Positions 8,424 to 17,825 of a stretch of DNA of 39,259 nucleotides are shown piece by piece; positions within the stretch are counted from its first letter, which is position 1, and each line of letters starts with the position of its first letter. The DNA lies in assembly GCA_022772475.1 (NCBI GenBank), contig JALEZQ010000053.1, forward strand, positions 1 to 39,259, given 5' to 3'. Source of the DNA: Bacteroidales bacterium (GTDB taxonomy: Bacteria; Bacteroidota; Bacteroidia; Bacteroidales; Bacteroidaceae). Below the pieces are notes generated by a model, which had not been told where the DNA came from, did not search any database, and saw only the letters and a list, made by a program, of their open reading frames with translations. A program made the position numbers and the translations under genes.

Positions 8424-10472
8424 TCAATGACAGCCTGCCGTTCTTGCGTCTATGCCGTCGCGCTCCAGTAGTGCATCAATGCGCGGCCCGCGTCCTCGGA
8501 AGGCTTCGAACAGCGCCATGGGCGGCACCGTGCCTCCTTTCTCCAATATGGTGTGGCGAAACCGGCTTGCGGTGGCTTTGTCGAAGATGCCGCGCTCTTT
8601 GAATAGGCTGAAAGCATCTGCGTCGAGAACTTCTGCCCATTTGTAACTGTAGTAGCCTGCGGCATACCCCCCCGCCATGATGTGGGAAAACTGCACCGTC
8701 ATGCAGGCTTCATCGGCTGCCCGCATGACGCGGGCCGGCTCGGACGCTTCGCGTTCGAAGGCGCGTATGTCGGCGTCAAATGGTGTAGCGAGGGTGTAGT
8801 AGGCCATGTCGATGAGGCCGAACGACACCTGACGCATACATGCCCAGGCGGCATGAAAAGTGCGCGACTGACGCACGCGCTCTATCAGAGTGTCCGGGAT
8901 GACCTCCCCCGTCTGGTAATGTCTTGCAAATGTACGGAGAAAATCGCGCTCGGTGGCATAATTTTCCATGAACTGTGAGGGAAGTTCCACAAAATCCCAA
9001 TACACATTCGTTCCGCTTAGCGAGGCGTAACGGGTCTGCGCAAAGATGCTGTGCAGCGCATGGCCAAATTCGTGCAGGAAGGTTTCCACTTCCTGAAGCG
9101 TCAGCAACGCCGGACTGTCGGCCGTGGGCGGGGTAAAGTTCATGGTCAGCGACACATGCGGCCGCTCGGTATAGTCGCTCTCTTCGCGAAAATTGGTCAT
9201 CCATGCCCCACCCTGTTTGCCCGCACGGGGGTGAAAGTCTGTGTAAAGTACTGCAAGAAATGTGCCATCGGCATCATGCACCTCATAGGCTTTGACGTCC
9301 GGATGATACACTGTCACCTCCGGTGCCGGAAGGAAGGTGATGCCGTAAAGGCGTGTGGCCAGTCCGAATACGCCGTCAATGACGGCATTGAGCGGCAGAT
9401 ACGGGCGGAGCATGTTAGCGTCAATATCGTAGCGCTGCTTCTTCAGACGGTTGGCATAGTAGGCAAAGTCCCAAGGCTCGAGTTGGAAATCTTCACCTTC
9501 ACTTTGGCGTGCAAACGCCTCCACCTGTTCCACTTCCTCCAAGGCCGGTTGATGATAGGCTTCGACCAGTTGGTTTAGCAAATCGTACACCCGTGCGATA
9601 TTGTTGGCCATCCGTCGTTCCAGCGCATAGTCGGCATAGGTGTCATAACCCAATATCCGGGCCATCTCGCGACGCAGGTTGACGATGCTTTTGACCACGC
9701 TTTCGTTGTTGTCGGCATTATCGTGCAGGCAACGGGTGTGATAGGCCATGTAGAGGTCGTGGCGCAGTGAGCGTTTCTCAGCATAGGTCATGAAGGGCAC
9801 AAAACTCGGGGCGTGAAGGGTGAATACCCACCCCGTTTTCCCCATCTCCCCGGCTTTGGTCTGTGCCTGTACGCGCTGTAGTTCGGGCAGACCGGCCAGG
9901 TCGGCTTCGTCTGTGATATGCAGGAGAAAGGCATTGGTTTCGTTCAGCAGATGACGCGAAAAGGCCAGCGTCTGCTTACTCAATTCGGCACGTATCTCCC
10001 TCAGCTTCTCTTTCTTCTCATCACAAAGGTGGGCTCCGGCACGTATAAAACTGCGGTAGGTGGTGTCGAGCAGCATCTTGTCCTCAGCGTTGAGCGCTTC
10101 TGCATCGGCATGGTCGTGGACGTAAGCGATACGTTGGTACAGAGCTGTGTTGGCCACAATGTCGCTGTGGTGTTGCGAGAGCACCGGCTGCATCTCCTCT
10201 GCCACGGCGTCCAGTTCGTCGCAGGTGTTGGCGCTCAACATGTTGTACATGTATGTCGTCACCACCTCCAATCGGTGTCCCGAATGTTCCAATGCCACGA
10301 TAGTGTTGGCGAAGGTGGGCGTTTCCGTGTTAGCGCAGATGGTTTCTATCTCGGCCTTCTCTTCGTCCATGGCTTGCAGCAGAGCCGGCTTGATGTGCTC
10401 CACGCGAATTTTATCGAAGGGAAAAGTGCCATACGGGGTGTTGAAGGGAAGGAGGAGTGGATTAGTATTCAT
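8424..10472 (-). CDS. M3 family zinc metallopeptidase, peptidyl-dipeptidase Dcp-like
   Basis: The enzyme removes dipeptides from C-termini of peptides. The 682-residue product carries the zinc site HEFGH (H467, E468, H471), preceded by LQEVETFL. The end region holds the M3 motif FSHIMAGGYAAGYYSYKWAEVLDADAF (quoted in part: GGYAAGYYSYKW). The start MNTNPLLLPF at 10472 is preferred over the 20-codon extension to 10532 because family members begin with a similar NPLL..F segment. There is no signal peptide, so it is probably cytoplasmic. Confidence 0.95.
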   Translation of the reverse strand: MNTNPLLLPFNTPYGTFPFDKIRVEHIKPALLQAMDEEKAEIETICANTETPTFANTIVALEHSGHRLEVVTTYMYNMLSANTCDELDAVAEEMQPVLSQHHSDIVANTALYQRIAYVHDHADAEALNAEDKMLLDTTYRSFIRAGAHLCDEKKEKLREIRAELSKQTLAFSRHLLNETNAFLLHITDEADLAGLPELQRVQAQTKAGEMGKTGWVFTLHAPSFVPFMTYAEKRSLRHDLYMAYHTRCLHDNADNNESVVKSIVNLRREMARILGYDTYADYALERRMANNIARVYDLLNQLVEAYHQPALEEVEQVEAFARQSEGEDFQLEPWDFAYYANRLKKQRYDIDANMLRPYLPLNAVIDGVFGLATRLYGITFLPAPEVTVYHPDVKAYEVHDADGTFLAVLYTDFHPRAGKQGGAWMTNFREESDYTERPHVSLTMNFTPPTADSPALLTLQEVETFLHEFGHALHSIFAQTRYASLSGTNVYWDFVELPSQFMENYATERDFLRTFARHYQTGEVIPDTLIERVRQSRTFHAAWACMRQVSFGLIDMAYYTLATPFDADIRAFEREASEPARVMRAADEACMTVQFSHIMAGGYAAGYYSYKWAEVLDADAFSLFKERGIFDKATASRFRHTILEKGGTVPPMALFEAFRGRGPRIDALLERDGIDARTAGCH

Positions 10473-10517
10473 GTCAGGAAAACGGGCTGTCGGATTGGGG
10501 TATTGTGGATTGTGGCA

Positions 10518-10535
10518 GAGGTGTGTACGCACCTC
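10518..10535 (-). terminator. Small hairpin between the TPR and M3 genes
   Basis: GAGGTG (10518-10523) pairs with CACCTC (10530-10535) over a six-base loop, 38 bp after the TPR gene's stop. There is no T tract, so it may be only a weak pause or processing site. Confidence 0.3.
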
Positions 10536-10573
10536 AATGCTCGGTCAAGAAGGGGATCGATTTGAATGCGCGG

Positions 10574-11791
10574 CTATTCTTCTTTGGCCAGCAGCGCTTC
10601 TATCTCTGCAAACTTTGCGCCATCGTTCAGCGCGAAGTAGGCGCGATAGAGCAGAGGGCCCCAGCGCTTGACATCTTTGGGGGCAAGTTGGCGGTATCTT
10701 TCAAGATAGGGTATGGCGCATTTCATCCAGTGGTTGCGCTCATCTGAGGCCTTTTTGTAGGCGTTGGAGCGCATGTTGGTGGGCAGCACGATGGTGTCGG
10801 CCAGGCTGCTGTATGCCAGTCCGGCGTAGTAGTAGGCATCTACGTCGGTAGAGTCGGCACAAATGCTTTTGTCTGCCGTGTTTACGGCTTCGTCAAAGCG
10901 GTTGGTGTATATCAGTGCCAGCGTCTTGGCATCGAGGGCAACGATGTCTGTGCTGTCTGTCTGCAGCCTTCTTTCTGCCATGGTCTGGATGGCTGTATAG
11001 TTTCGGTGGGCAGCATAGTCGTCCACCAGATGGGTGAAGAACAGTTCGTGCTGAGGATAGCGCTCCAAACCTTCGAGAAGCAATGCACGATAGCGTATGC
11101 TGTCGCCGCGTGCCCCGGCGCTGAGCGCCAGATATTCCATGGAGGTGCGGTGTGAGCGTTCGGCCGTGTCGGCCAGGGCAACAGCGGCATAGCGTTCTGT
11201 TTCGTCGAAGTTGTTGTTCAGGTAGGCCGCACGGATATAGAGCGCAGCGGCCTGTATGCCTTCCCTTTGGTTATTCTGTGTTTGTGTGGTGCCCCAGATG
11301 GCCTGATTGGGAATGTCCAAGGCGTAGCGCAGATACTTCATGGCTTCGGCATACTGCTTCTTGGAGAAGAAATAGCGCGAGCCGGCGCAGATGTTCGGAT
11401 AGTACTGTCTGAGGGTCTGCCCGCCCTGCTTGTGATACTTCATTTTTTTGCCTTCCAAAGCCAGCATCCGCTGTTCGGCCTCTTCACAGCGCAGGGTATA
11501 GGTGTAAATCTGGTAGGTGGTGTTGAAGAGGGACGCGGTGTCGAATTTCTGCTTGAGGTAGGCTTTTTCGTTAAGGGCGTTGTTGAGAAGGATTTGTGCC
11601 TGCCGTCCCAGATCATAGAGTTCCGGAACGTACTTGATCACGGAGTCTTTCTCCAGATTGTTTATTTGACTCATGGCCTGTGCGCCATTCTTCGCCTTGA
11701 TGCTGGCGCGTACCGGTTTGAGCGCTTTCTGCGAAAAAAGCGCCGGGGCCGTCAGGATGAGCATGAGACACATGATAACAATTCGCTTCAT
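10574..11791 (-). CDS. Exported TPR-like repeat protein, paralogue A
   Basis: This 405-residue protein starts with a signal peptide (MKRIVIMCLMLILTAPALFS) and continues as helical repeats with TPR-like spacing, for example the AALYIRAAYLNNNFDETERYA and LALIYTNRFDEAVNTADKSI regions. Near the C-terminus, AIPYLERYRQLAPKD..RW resembles ALPYMERVRQLIPDKPRQW in the next gene upstream, so the two are probably tandem paralogues. Such proteins are scaffolds in the periplasm or outer membrane; no partner can be named. The final residues are acidic and there is no enzyme motif. Confidence 0.8.
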   Translation of the reverse strand: MKRIVIMCLMLILTAPALFSQKALKPVRASIKAKNGAQAMSQINNLEKDSVIKYVPELYDLGRQAQILLNNALNEKAYLKQKFDTASLFNTTYQIYTYTLRCEEAEQRMLALEGKKMKYHKQGGQTLRQYYPNICAGSRYFFSKKQYAEAMKYLRYALDIPNQAIWGTTQTQNNQREGIQAAALYIRAAYLNNNFDETERYAAVALADTAERSHRTSMEYLALSAGARGDSIRYRALLLEGLERYPQHELFFTHLVDDYAAHRNYTAIQTMAERRLQTDSTDIVALDAKTLALIYTNRFDEAVNTADKSICADSTDVDAYYYAGLAYSSLADTIVLPTNMRSNAYKKASDERNHWMKCAIPYLERYRQLAPKDVKRWGPLLYRAYFALNDGAKFAEIEALLAKEE

Positions 11792-11941
11792 CTCTTGTGT
11801 ACTGTGTATGTGGTCCTATAGTTTGGGTCGTGATGTGCAGTGGTGTCTGCTGCGAGCGGACAATGTTGGTGCTGGCGTGTTCTGTGTGTGGGGGGGGCTT
11901 GCAGCAGGTCTGATGTAGAGGTTGTTTTTTATCGGCAAAAT

Positions 11942-11991
11942 CCGTCATATCCATGCGGGGGCAACTTCATCCCCCGACATGGATAAAACGG
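11942..11991 (-). terminator. Stem-loop after TPR paralogue B
   Basis: ATCCATG then GGGGG on the left pairs with CCCCC then CATGGAT on the right, with outer CCGT/ACGG pairs at 11942-11945 and 11988-11991. It begins 53 bp past the stop of the upstream TPR gene. Minus-strand sequence after it is T-rich but has no long unbroken T run, so full or partial termination is possible. The 253-bp gap (11792-12044) holds nothing else recognised. Confidence 0.55.
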
Positions 11992-12044
11992 ATCATGTGG
12001 TATCGTTATGAGCGTAGGCTTCTTTCAGTCTTCACTGCCCAAGG

Positions 12045-13301
12045 TCAGATGTTGGCAATGATGGCATCAATCTCAGCCTTTTCGGTCTTCATCTGCAGGT
12101 TTTCGTAAATCATCTGCAGGGTGTGTGCCCACTGGCGGGGTTTGTCGGGGATGAGCTGGCGTACGCGCTCCATGTAGGGCAGTGCCGATTTGTAGTAGCT
12201 TTGTACCAGTTCCAGTTCTTTCTTATAGGCTGCTTCCTGTGCGGGGGTAATGCGCTTGCTTGTGCCGATAAACTTGAACTTGCCGGCCATCTTGTCGGCT
12301 ACGACCTGGTTGACGTAAGTATAGGCGGTGTTGATGTTGGCTTCCACGAAGTCGGGGTCGATGGCCAGCGCCTTCTCGAAACTGCTGCGCGCCTCGGTGT
12401 AAGCCTTCTTCATGTTCAGTTCGACGCAGCCCTTCATATACCATGCGGCCTTGCTCGTCGGCAGCTGGGCCACCATTTCGCCGGCCATCTTCTCAGCGCC
12501 GGCCTGGTCGTTCTTGCTCACATAGTAGTAGAGCAGGTTCTGCATGAACATGGCATCTTCGGTACGGCCTACGGCTTCGGTGATGGTGGAGAGCCAAGCG
12601 GCGGAGTCGCCCATAGCGGCCTGCGACTGCATCTTGATGATATAGAGGTCGCGCAGACCCTGGTCATCCTTCAGGGCTATGTCGGCATACTTGATGGCCT
12701 TGTCCCATGCCTTGCGGCTGTAGTTAAGGGTGGCCATGTTGATGGCCGTCTGGTTGTAGGCCTGATGCTTGACGGTGCGGATGGAGTCGGCCTGTGCCTT
12801 GCTGAAGATGGGGTTGTCGGGCAGGGCGAGGTACTTTTCGAAGTAGTTGATGGCCTGCACGGTGTCGCGGTTCTGGTACATGAACATGGCGGCATAGTTG
12901 TAGTAGTCGAGCATGAACATGAGGCGTGCGCGGTTGGCCACTTCAAACTTGGGCTCTACGCGGCCCTTCTTGTCGGGCTGTATGTCTGCCTGGTGGCTCT
13001 TGGTGTAGTGGTCGATCATGTTGTCGAGCGCGTTGCAGAACACGACGGTATCGAAGGGCATCTGGTGGGCAGCCTTGTCGAGCTCGCCGTTGAAAATCTT
13101 CGCATAGTTTTCAGCCGTCTTATGGTGAATCTCGGCAAACTTGGTCGTTTTAGGGTTCTGGAGCGCAGCCTCATAGAGGGCGATGGCTCCACGCAGGTCG
13201 CCCTTCTGCTCGAGGGGCTGGGCTTTGAAGATGACACTGTTTTGTGCCTGTGCGGTGATGCCTGCCAAGGTCATGGCCGCCATGATGACAATTTTCTTCA
13301 T
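12045..13301 (-). CDS. Exported TPR repeat protein, paralogue B
   Basis: The start at 13301 gives MKKIVIMAAMTLAGITAQAQ, a clear signal peptide with cleavage after AQA; the frame opens five codons earlier but that start breaks the signal's shape. The mature 400 residues form TPR repeats: GDLRGAIALYEAALQNPKT, YNYAAMFMYQNRDTVQAINYF, AWYMKGCVELNMKKAYTEAR with SSFEKALAIDPDFVEANINT. It lies 42 bp downstream of gyrA and is likely co-transcribed. The role is unknown; it is probably a periplasmic or outer-membrane-associated scaffold. The end resembles that of paralogue A. Confidence 0.88.
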   Translation of the reverse strand: MKKIVIMAAMTLAGITAQAQNSVIFKAQPLEQKGDLRGAIALYEAALQNPKTTKFAEIHHKTAENYAKIFNGELDKAAHQMPFDTVVFCNALDNMIDHYTKSHQADIQPDKKGRVEPKFEVANRARLMFMLDYYNYAAMFMYQNRDTVQAINYFEKYLALPDNPIFSKAQADSIRTVKHQAYNQTAINMATLNYSRKAWDKAIKYADIALKDDQGLRDLYIIKMQSQAAMGDSAAWLSTITEAVGRTEDAMFMQNLLYYYVSKNDQAGAEKMAGEMVAQLPTSKAAWYMKGCVELNMKKAYTEARSSFEKALAIDPDFVEANINTAYTYVNQVVADKMAGKFKFIGTSKRITPAQEAAYKKELELVQSYYKSALPYMERVRQLIPDKPRQWAHTLQMIYENLQMKTEKAEIDAIIANI

Positions 13302-13343
13302 AGTTATAGATGACAATGTGATAGGGATTTGTTCTGAAATGTT

Positions 13344-15905
13344 TTATTCTTGGTTCTCTGTGGGTTTGTCGCTGCTTTCGTCTATGGGTGCTGCTGCCTC
13401 GCTCTCAATGGTGGCGGGGGCTCCTTCGGTCTGTTGTTCGTTCGGTTCTTCTGCCTGCTCTTCGGCCTTAGGTACGCGGCATACGCTGGCTATCGCGTCT
13501 CCGCGGCGCGCCAGTTCGATGAGCTTGACACCCTGCGTGTCGCGCCCGATGACTTTGACAGAGTCGAGGGGTAGACGCAGCGTAATGCCGCTCTTGTTGA
13601 TGATCATCAGGTCGTCGTCGTCGGTCACGGCTTTGAGAGCCACCACGCGACCGGTCTTTTCGGAAATCTGCATGGTCTTGACGCCCATACCGCCGCGGTT
13701 GGTCTTGCGGTAGTCTTCGGGTTTGCTGCGCTTGCCGTAGCCATTTTCGCCTACGACCATTACGCTTTCGCGCTCGGTGTCGTTGATGCAGACCATGCTT
13801 ATCACTTCGTCGTCGCCTTCGTCGAGGGTGATACCACGCACACCCGTTGCGGTACGGCCCATGGGGCGTACGCGGTCTTCGTCGAAGCGGATGGCACGGC
13901 CGTTGCGGTTGGCCAGCATGATTTCATCCTTGCCGTTGGTCAGGCAAACGCCGATGACGCGGTCGCCTTCGCGGATGGAGATGGCGTTGACACCGTTGAC
14001 GCGCGGACGCGAATACTCTTCAAGGCAGGTTTTCTTAATGATACCTTCGCGCGTGGCGAACACCACGTAGTGCGTGCGGCAGAACTCGGCATCGCCCAGT
14101 TTGCGGATGTGCAGACAGGCGTTGACGCTGTCGCCGGGCTCCAGGTTGAGCATATTTTGGATGGCGCGTCCCTTCGAGTTTTTCGTGCCTTCGGCAATGT
14201 CATAGACCTTCAGCCAGTAGCAGCGCCCCTTCTCCGTAAAGAAGAGCATCGTGTTGTGCATCGTGGCGTGGTAGATGTTCTCGATAAAGTCTTCGTCGCG
14301 GGTGCTTCCGCCTTTCGAGCCTATGCCGCCACGGCCCTGGGTGCGAAACTCGGTCAGCGGCGTGCGCTTGATGTAGCCCATGTGACTTATGGTAATGACC
14401 ACTTCGTCGTCGGCATAGAAGTCTTCGGGATTAAACTCTTCGCTGGAGAGTTTGATCTCCGTACGGCGGGCGTCGCCATACTTCTCCTTGACCTCAATGA
14501 GTTCGTCCTTGATAACCTGCCGGCATACGTTGTCGTCGGTGAGGATGCTGTTGTAAAACTCGATGCGGCGCTCTATCTCCTCGTATTCCTGATGCAACTT
14601 GTCCTGCTGGATGTTGGTCAACTGAGCCAAACGCATATCTACGATGGCCTTGGCCTGGATGTCGTCGATGGCGAAACGATTCTTTAGGGCTTCGGTAGCC
14701 TCCTGCGGGGTGCGCGATGCACGGATGAGGCGTACCACCTCGTCAATGTTGTCGCTGGCGATGATAAGACCCTCCAGAATGTGTGCACGTTCGCGGGCTT
14801 TGCGCAGGTCGTATTCGGTACGGCGGATGACGACGTCGTGGCGGTGCTCCACAAAGTGACGGATGCAGTCTTTCAGTGTCAGCGTCTTGGGACGGCCGTG
14901 AACCAGCGCGATGCAATTCACAGGGAAACTGGTCTGTAGCGCCGTCATCTTGAACAGTTTGTTCAGCACCACATTGGCGTTGGCGTCGCGCTTGAGGTCA
15001 ACCACGATGCGCAGACCCTCGCGGTCGCTCTCGTCGTTGATATTGCTGATGCCGTCGATGCGCTTCTCGTTGACAAGGTCGGCAATGCTCTTGATCAGTT
15101 CGGCCTTGTTAAGACCATAGGGAATCTCCGTGACGACGATGCGGTCGTGCATGGCATCGCTCTCGATGTCGGTGCGAGCGCGCATGATGACGCGGCCGCG
15201 TCCGGTTTCGTAGGCGCTGCGCACGCCCTGCATACCCATGATGAAGCCGCCCGTGGGGAAGTCGGGCGCCTTGATGTAGGCCATGAGACCGTTGACATCA
15301 ATGTCGGGGTTGTCAATATAGGCAATGCAGCCGTCGATCACTTCGGCCAGATTGTGCGTGGGCACGTTGGTGGCCATGCCGACGGCAATACCGCTGGCGC
15401 CGTTGACCAGGAAGTTGGGGATGCGTGTGGGCATCACCGTGGGCTCCACCAACGAGTCGTCAAAGTTGGGCATCATGTCCACCGTTTCCTTGTCGAGGTC
15501 CTGCATCATGGCTTCGCCGGTCAGACTGAGGCGGGCTTCGGTGTAACGCATGGCGGCGGCGCTGTCGCCGTCCATCGAACCGAAGTTGCCCTGCCCTTCC
15601 ACGAGCGGATAGCGCATGTTCCAATCCTGAGCCATGCGCACCAGAGCGCCATATACCGAACTGTCGCCGTGGGGGTGATACTTACCGAGTACGTCACCGA
15701 CGATACGGGCCGACTTGCGGGTGGGTTTGTCGTGCGTGTTGTTCAGACCGAGCATACCGTAAAGGATGCGTCGGTGGACGGGCTTGAAGCCGTCGCGTAC
15801 ATCGGGAAGAGCGCGAGCCACGATGACCGACATGGAGTAGTCGATATACGAGGTCTTCATTTCCTCCTCGATGTTCACTTTAATGATTTTGTCTTCTGAT
15901 GCCAT
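13344..15905 (-). CDS. gyrA: DNA gyrase subunit A
   Basis: GyrA cuts and rejoins DNA in the gyrase A2B2 complex. Start 15905 ([20 protein letters not shown]) is chosen over a 13-codon extension because the family begins near this point. The 853-residue protein has the catalytic Arg120-Tyr121 in [11 protein letters not shown], the quinolone-determining segment [14 protein letters not shown] with Ser82 (unmutated form at the classic resistance site) and Gly86, and six beta-pinwheel repeats in the C-terminal half. The GyrA box reads QGRGGIG rather than QRRGGKG. An acidic, low-complexity tail of about 45 residues follows, rich in E, A and P. It heads the minus-strand run. Confidence 0.98.
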   Translation of the reverse strand: MASEDKIIKVNIEEEMKTSYIDYSMSVIVARALPDVRDGFKPVHRRILYGMLGLNNTHDKPTRKSARIVGDVLGKYHPHGDSSVYGALVRMAQDWNMRYPLVEGQGNFGSMDGDSAAAMRYTEARLSLTGEAMMQDLDKETVDMMPNFDDSLVEPTVMPTRIPNFLVNGASGIAVGMATNVPTHNLAEVIDGCIAYIDNPDIDVNGLMAYIKAPDFPTGGFIMGMQGVRSAYETGRGRVIMRARTDIESDAMHDRIVVTEIPYGLNKAELIKSIADLVNEKRIDGISNINDESDREGLRIVVDLKRDANANVVLNKLFKMTALQTSFPVNCIALVHGRPKTLTLKDCIRHFVEHRHDVVIRRTEYDLRKARERAHILEGLIIASDNIDEVVRLIRASRTPQEATEALKNRFAIDDIQAKAIVDMRLAQLTNIQQDKLHQEYEEIERRIEFYNSILTDDNVCRQVIKDELIEVKEKYGDARRTEIKLSSEEFNPEDFYADDEVVITISHMGYIKRTPLTEFRTQGRGGIGSKGGSTRDEDFIENIYHATMHNTMLFFTEKGRCYWLKVYDIAEGTKNSKGRAIQNMLNLEPGDSVNACLHIRKLGDAEFCRTHYVVFATREGIIKKTCLEEYSRPRVNGVNAISIREGDRVIGVCLTNGKDEIMLANRNGRAIRFDEDRVRPMGRTATGVRGITLDEGDDEVISMVCINDTERESVMVVGENGYGKRSKPEDYRKTNRGGMGVKTMQISEKTGRVVALKAVTDDDDLMIINKSGITLRLPLDSVKVIGRDTQGVKLIELARRGDAIASVCRVPKAEEQAEEPNEQQTEGAPATIESEAAAPIDESSDKPTENQE

Positions 15906-16031
15906 TCCTGTGTTAAAGGTGATTATTGGTTGGTGCATGGGCATTTGGGCTTTCCTTCAGCCATGTCGCGTCAGCCCCTCCTGTTTGCCCCAAAACCGTT
16001 TGCGGTCTTGGCCTGCACTTCTATTTCCCTG

Positions 16032-16039
16032 CAAAGGTA
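16032..16039 (-). promoter_or_regulatory. Probable gyrA promoter -7 box
   Basis: The minus strand reads TACCTTTG, a match to the Bacteroidota -7 consensus TAnnTTTG, about 127 bp upstream of the gyrA start. No good -33 TTTG was found at the right spacing, so this is a partial match. Confidence 0.55.
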
Positions 16040-16378
16040 AGAAAATTCCTCGTTTTCCCTTCGTTGCCGAACGGTCAATTTTCGTTAATCTCGCGTTTTT
16101 GGCCATTTTTCTCCCCGCTAAGGCGTTTTGCCATATCCTCTCGGGGGGATGTCGAAACGTTTGGTTGGCTGGCTAAGGAGGGGAAAACGGGGGTGCGACC
16201 TGTGGGCCGTCCTTGAAGGCGCGCCGCATGATCTACGTAGTGCATGGTGCGCGGCCCCAAGTTTTTGCACACATGTCCAAATAACGTGAGTTTTTTTCAA
16301 AAAACGTGAGTCGCCGCAGCCTTGCAAATAGAATGCGAAACGCGCTGCGGCGTGCGTCGAACACGATTCGTCCCGACA

Positions 16379-16433
16379 GTTTGGGCGACAGAAATTCCTG
16401 TTTGGGCGACAGAAAATACGCTCGCCCAAACAG
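16379..16433. repeat. Structured TTTGGGCGACAG repeat element, copy A
   Basis: TTTGGGCGACAG occurs at 16380 and 16401, 21 bp apart, and its inverse TCGCCCAAAC begins at 16422, again 21 bp on. The second and third parts form a perfect 12-bp stem (16398-16409 with 16422-16433) over a 12-base loop. A second copy with the same spacing lies at 38210-38264. Confidence 0.9.
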
Positions 16434-16703
16434 TGGCCTCTGTATGGCGTACGCCGCGATGTGTTCGCGAAGGCCTTTTTTGCTGAAAAAACGCCGGAGT
16501 TTCAGAAAGATTAACTAAGATATGGAGGCGAGGTCGGGATTTTGCGATTTCCTGTCAAAATCAAAGGCGTCATGCCGGCGATAATTTCGACCGCGGGGGT
16601 GGCCGGTGGTTTTCGCGGGCATTCTCGATGTTAACGAAGGTTAAGATGTGTTTTGCACACTGCGTGTGGACGAGGGTTCTCACAGGCCAGTCCAACGCGG
16701 GTG

Positions 16704-17090
16704 TTACCGCCGATAGTCGTCTTCGGTGAAGGCAAATCGTGCCACTTCGGCGCCCGTGCCCTGGCGGCGATAGATCATCACCAACGTGACGCCATGCTCA
16801 CGGCAGGCATCCCAGGCGGGGTCGTTACAGATGGCGCTGAGCAGTTGGGTGCGCGCTTCTGCGGGAAAACGGCGGAGTACGTCCTCGCCGCGCTCGCTGA
16901 TGGAGAATACACGCACCAGTTGGCGGGTGTCGCGGTGGTAGCCAATGCTGTCTAACCGCGTGTCGGCATCAATACGTTCGGGGCAGTGGTTGGAATACTG
17001 CTCGCGGGCTTCGGCTTCAAGACGGTCGTCAAACGACCCGCCGCACGAGGTGCAGGCCAAAAACAAAAGGGGAAAATAGATGGGGCGCAT
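16704..17090 (-). CDS. Small putative lipoprotein, function unknown
   Basis: The 128-residue product begins MRPIYFPLLFLACTSCGG, a short hydrophobic leader ending in cysteines; Cys16 (CTSC) or Cys13 (FLAC) would be the lipidated residue. The mature part is charged and rich in D, E and R, with Cys36 and a second pair (Cys88, Cys95) spaced seven apart. No family is recognised. It is transcribed towards gyrA and away from the plus-strand run. A -7 box lies 89 bp upstream. The call as a gene rests on the leader, the open frame and the promoter. Confidence 0.7.
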   Translation of the reverse strand: MRPIYFPLLFLACTSCGGSFDDRLEAEAREQYSNHCPERIDADTRLDSIGYHRDTRQLVRVFSISERGEDVLRRFPAEARTQLLSAICNDPAWDACREHGVTLVMIYRRQGTGAEVARFAFTEDDYRR

Positions 17091-17115
17091 AACAGGTGGT
17101 AAGAGAAAAATTCGT

Positions 17116-17123
17116 ACTTTTGT
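17116..17123 (+). promoter_or_regulatory. Possible plus-strand -7 box upstream of the C_GCAxxG gene
   Basis: TACTTTTG fits TAnnTTTG but lacks a -33 partner and would leave a leader of about 200 nt before the gene at 17337. It is a weak candidate. Confidence 0.3.
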
Positions 17124-17178
17124 GTGGTGGAAGCCTAAGCACGCCGGCCCGCAGATGGCGACCGGATGCCACGCGGTG

Positions 17179-17186
17179 CAAAGATA
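17179..17186 (-). promoter_or_regulatory. Probable promoter -7 box of the small lipoprotein gene
   Basis: The minus strand reads TATCTTTG, matching TAnnTTTG, 89 bp upstream of the lipoprotein start. No clear -33 box was found. Confidence 0.5.
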
Positions 17187-17336
17187 CGCACTTTACGTGG
17201 AATAAGGACCGCCGCGGGCAACGGATAGTTTGCTTCACGCCCACGCCGTTCGGCGAGCGTGCGAAACGCCTCCGTCGGTTTGTTCGGCTGTGCTGCCGGC
17301 GCACCTCGCCACACCTAATTATATATTGACTAACGT

Positions 17337-17825
17337 ATGACAATGACAGCAGAAGAAAAGGAGGCCCGCATAGCCAAGGCGGTAGCCCTGTTTAAGGATG
17401 GATACAACTGTTCGCAATCTGTCGTAGCAGCCTTTGCCGACCTCTACGGCTTCACCAACGATCAGGCGCTGCGCATGGCCGCCTCTTTCGGCGGCGGCAT
17501 AGGCCGTATGCGTGCCACCTGCGGTGCAGCCTGCGGCATGTTTATGCTCGCCGGTCTTGAAACCGGCGCCACGGATGCCGCCGACCGCGCGGGGAAATCG
17601 CACAACTATGCCGTCGTGCAGCAGTTGGCCGAACGCTTCCGTCAGGAAAACGGGTCGCTGATATGCGCCGAACTGCTGGGGTTGGCTGGCGCCAAGCCTA
17701 CAGCCGGCACCGAGGCCGAGCCGCGAACGGCCGGCTATTATGCCAAACGCCCCTGCGCCATGATGGTTGAGACGGCGGCACGCCTCTTTGCCGATTACCT
17801 GACCGAAACACAGACGGTACGATGA
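17337..17825 (+). CDS. C_GCAxxG_C_C family putative redox-active protein
   Basis: The family (named for its conserved cysteines) is thought to be redox-active but has no firm function. The 162-residue protein shows the pattern: YNCSQ with Cys25, RATCGAACGM with Cys62 and Cys66, ICAELLG with Cys110 and RPCAMMV with Cys140. There is no signal peptide, so it is cytoplasmic. The stop overlaps the glycosyltransferase start by ATGA, so the pair is probably co-translated. Met3 (17343) is an equally possible start. Confidence 0.88.
   Translation: MTMTAEEKEARIAKAVALFKDGYNCSQSVVAAFADLYGFTNDQALRMAASFGGGIGRMRATCGAACGMFMLAGLETGATDAADRAGKSHNYAVVQQLAERFRQENGSLICAELLGLAGAKPTAGTEAEPRTAGYYAKRPCAMMVETAARLFADYLTETQTVR

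Larger units (their letters stand above)
15906..16703. other. Gene-free 798-bp stretch between gyrA and the lipoprotein gene
   Basis: I see no credible gene here. It holds the likely gyrA promoter (16032-16039), an imperfect GC-rich dyad around 16218-16255, two copies of AACGTGAGT 20 bp apart (16283-16291, 16303-16311), a possible CGCCGCAG/CTGCGGCG stem (16313-16350) and the structured repeat at 16379-16433. The rest, 16440-16703, has nothing recognised. Confidence 0.7.

Noticed and set aside
12123-13313. 396-codon plus-strand frame opposite TPR paralogue B
   Set aside because: It is a shadow of the TPR gene; its composition (V, L, H, G) is that of reverse-read GC-rich codons.
16075-16518. 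Several short frames in the gyrA upstream region
   Set aside because: They cross the promoter and structured repeat, lack family features and have no start context.
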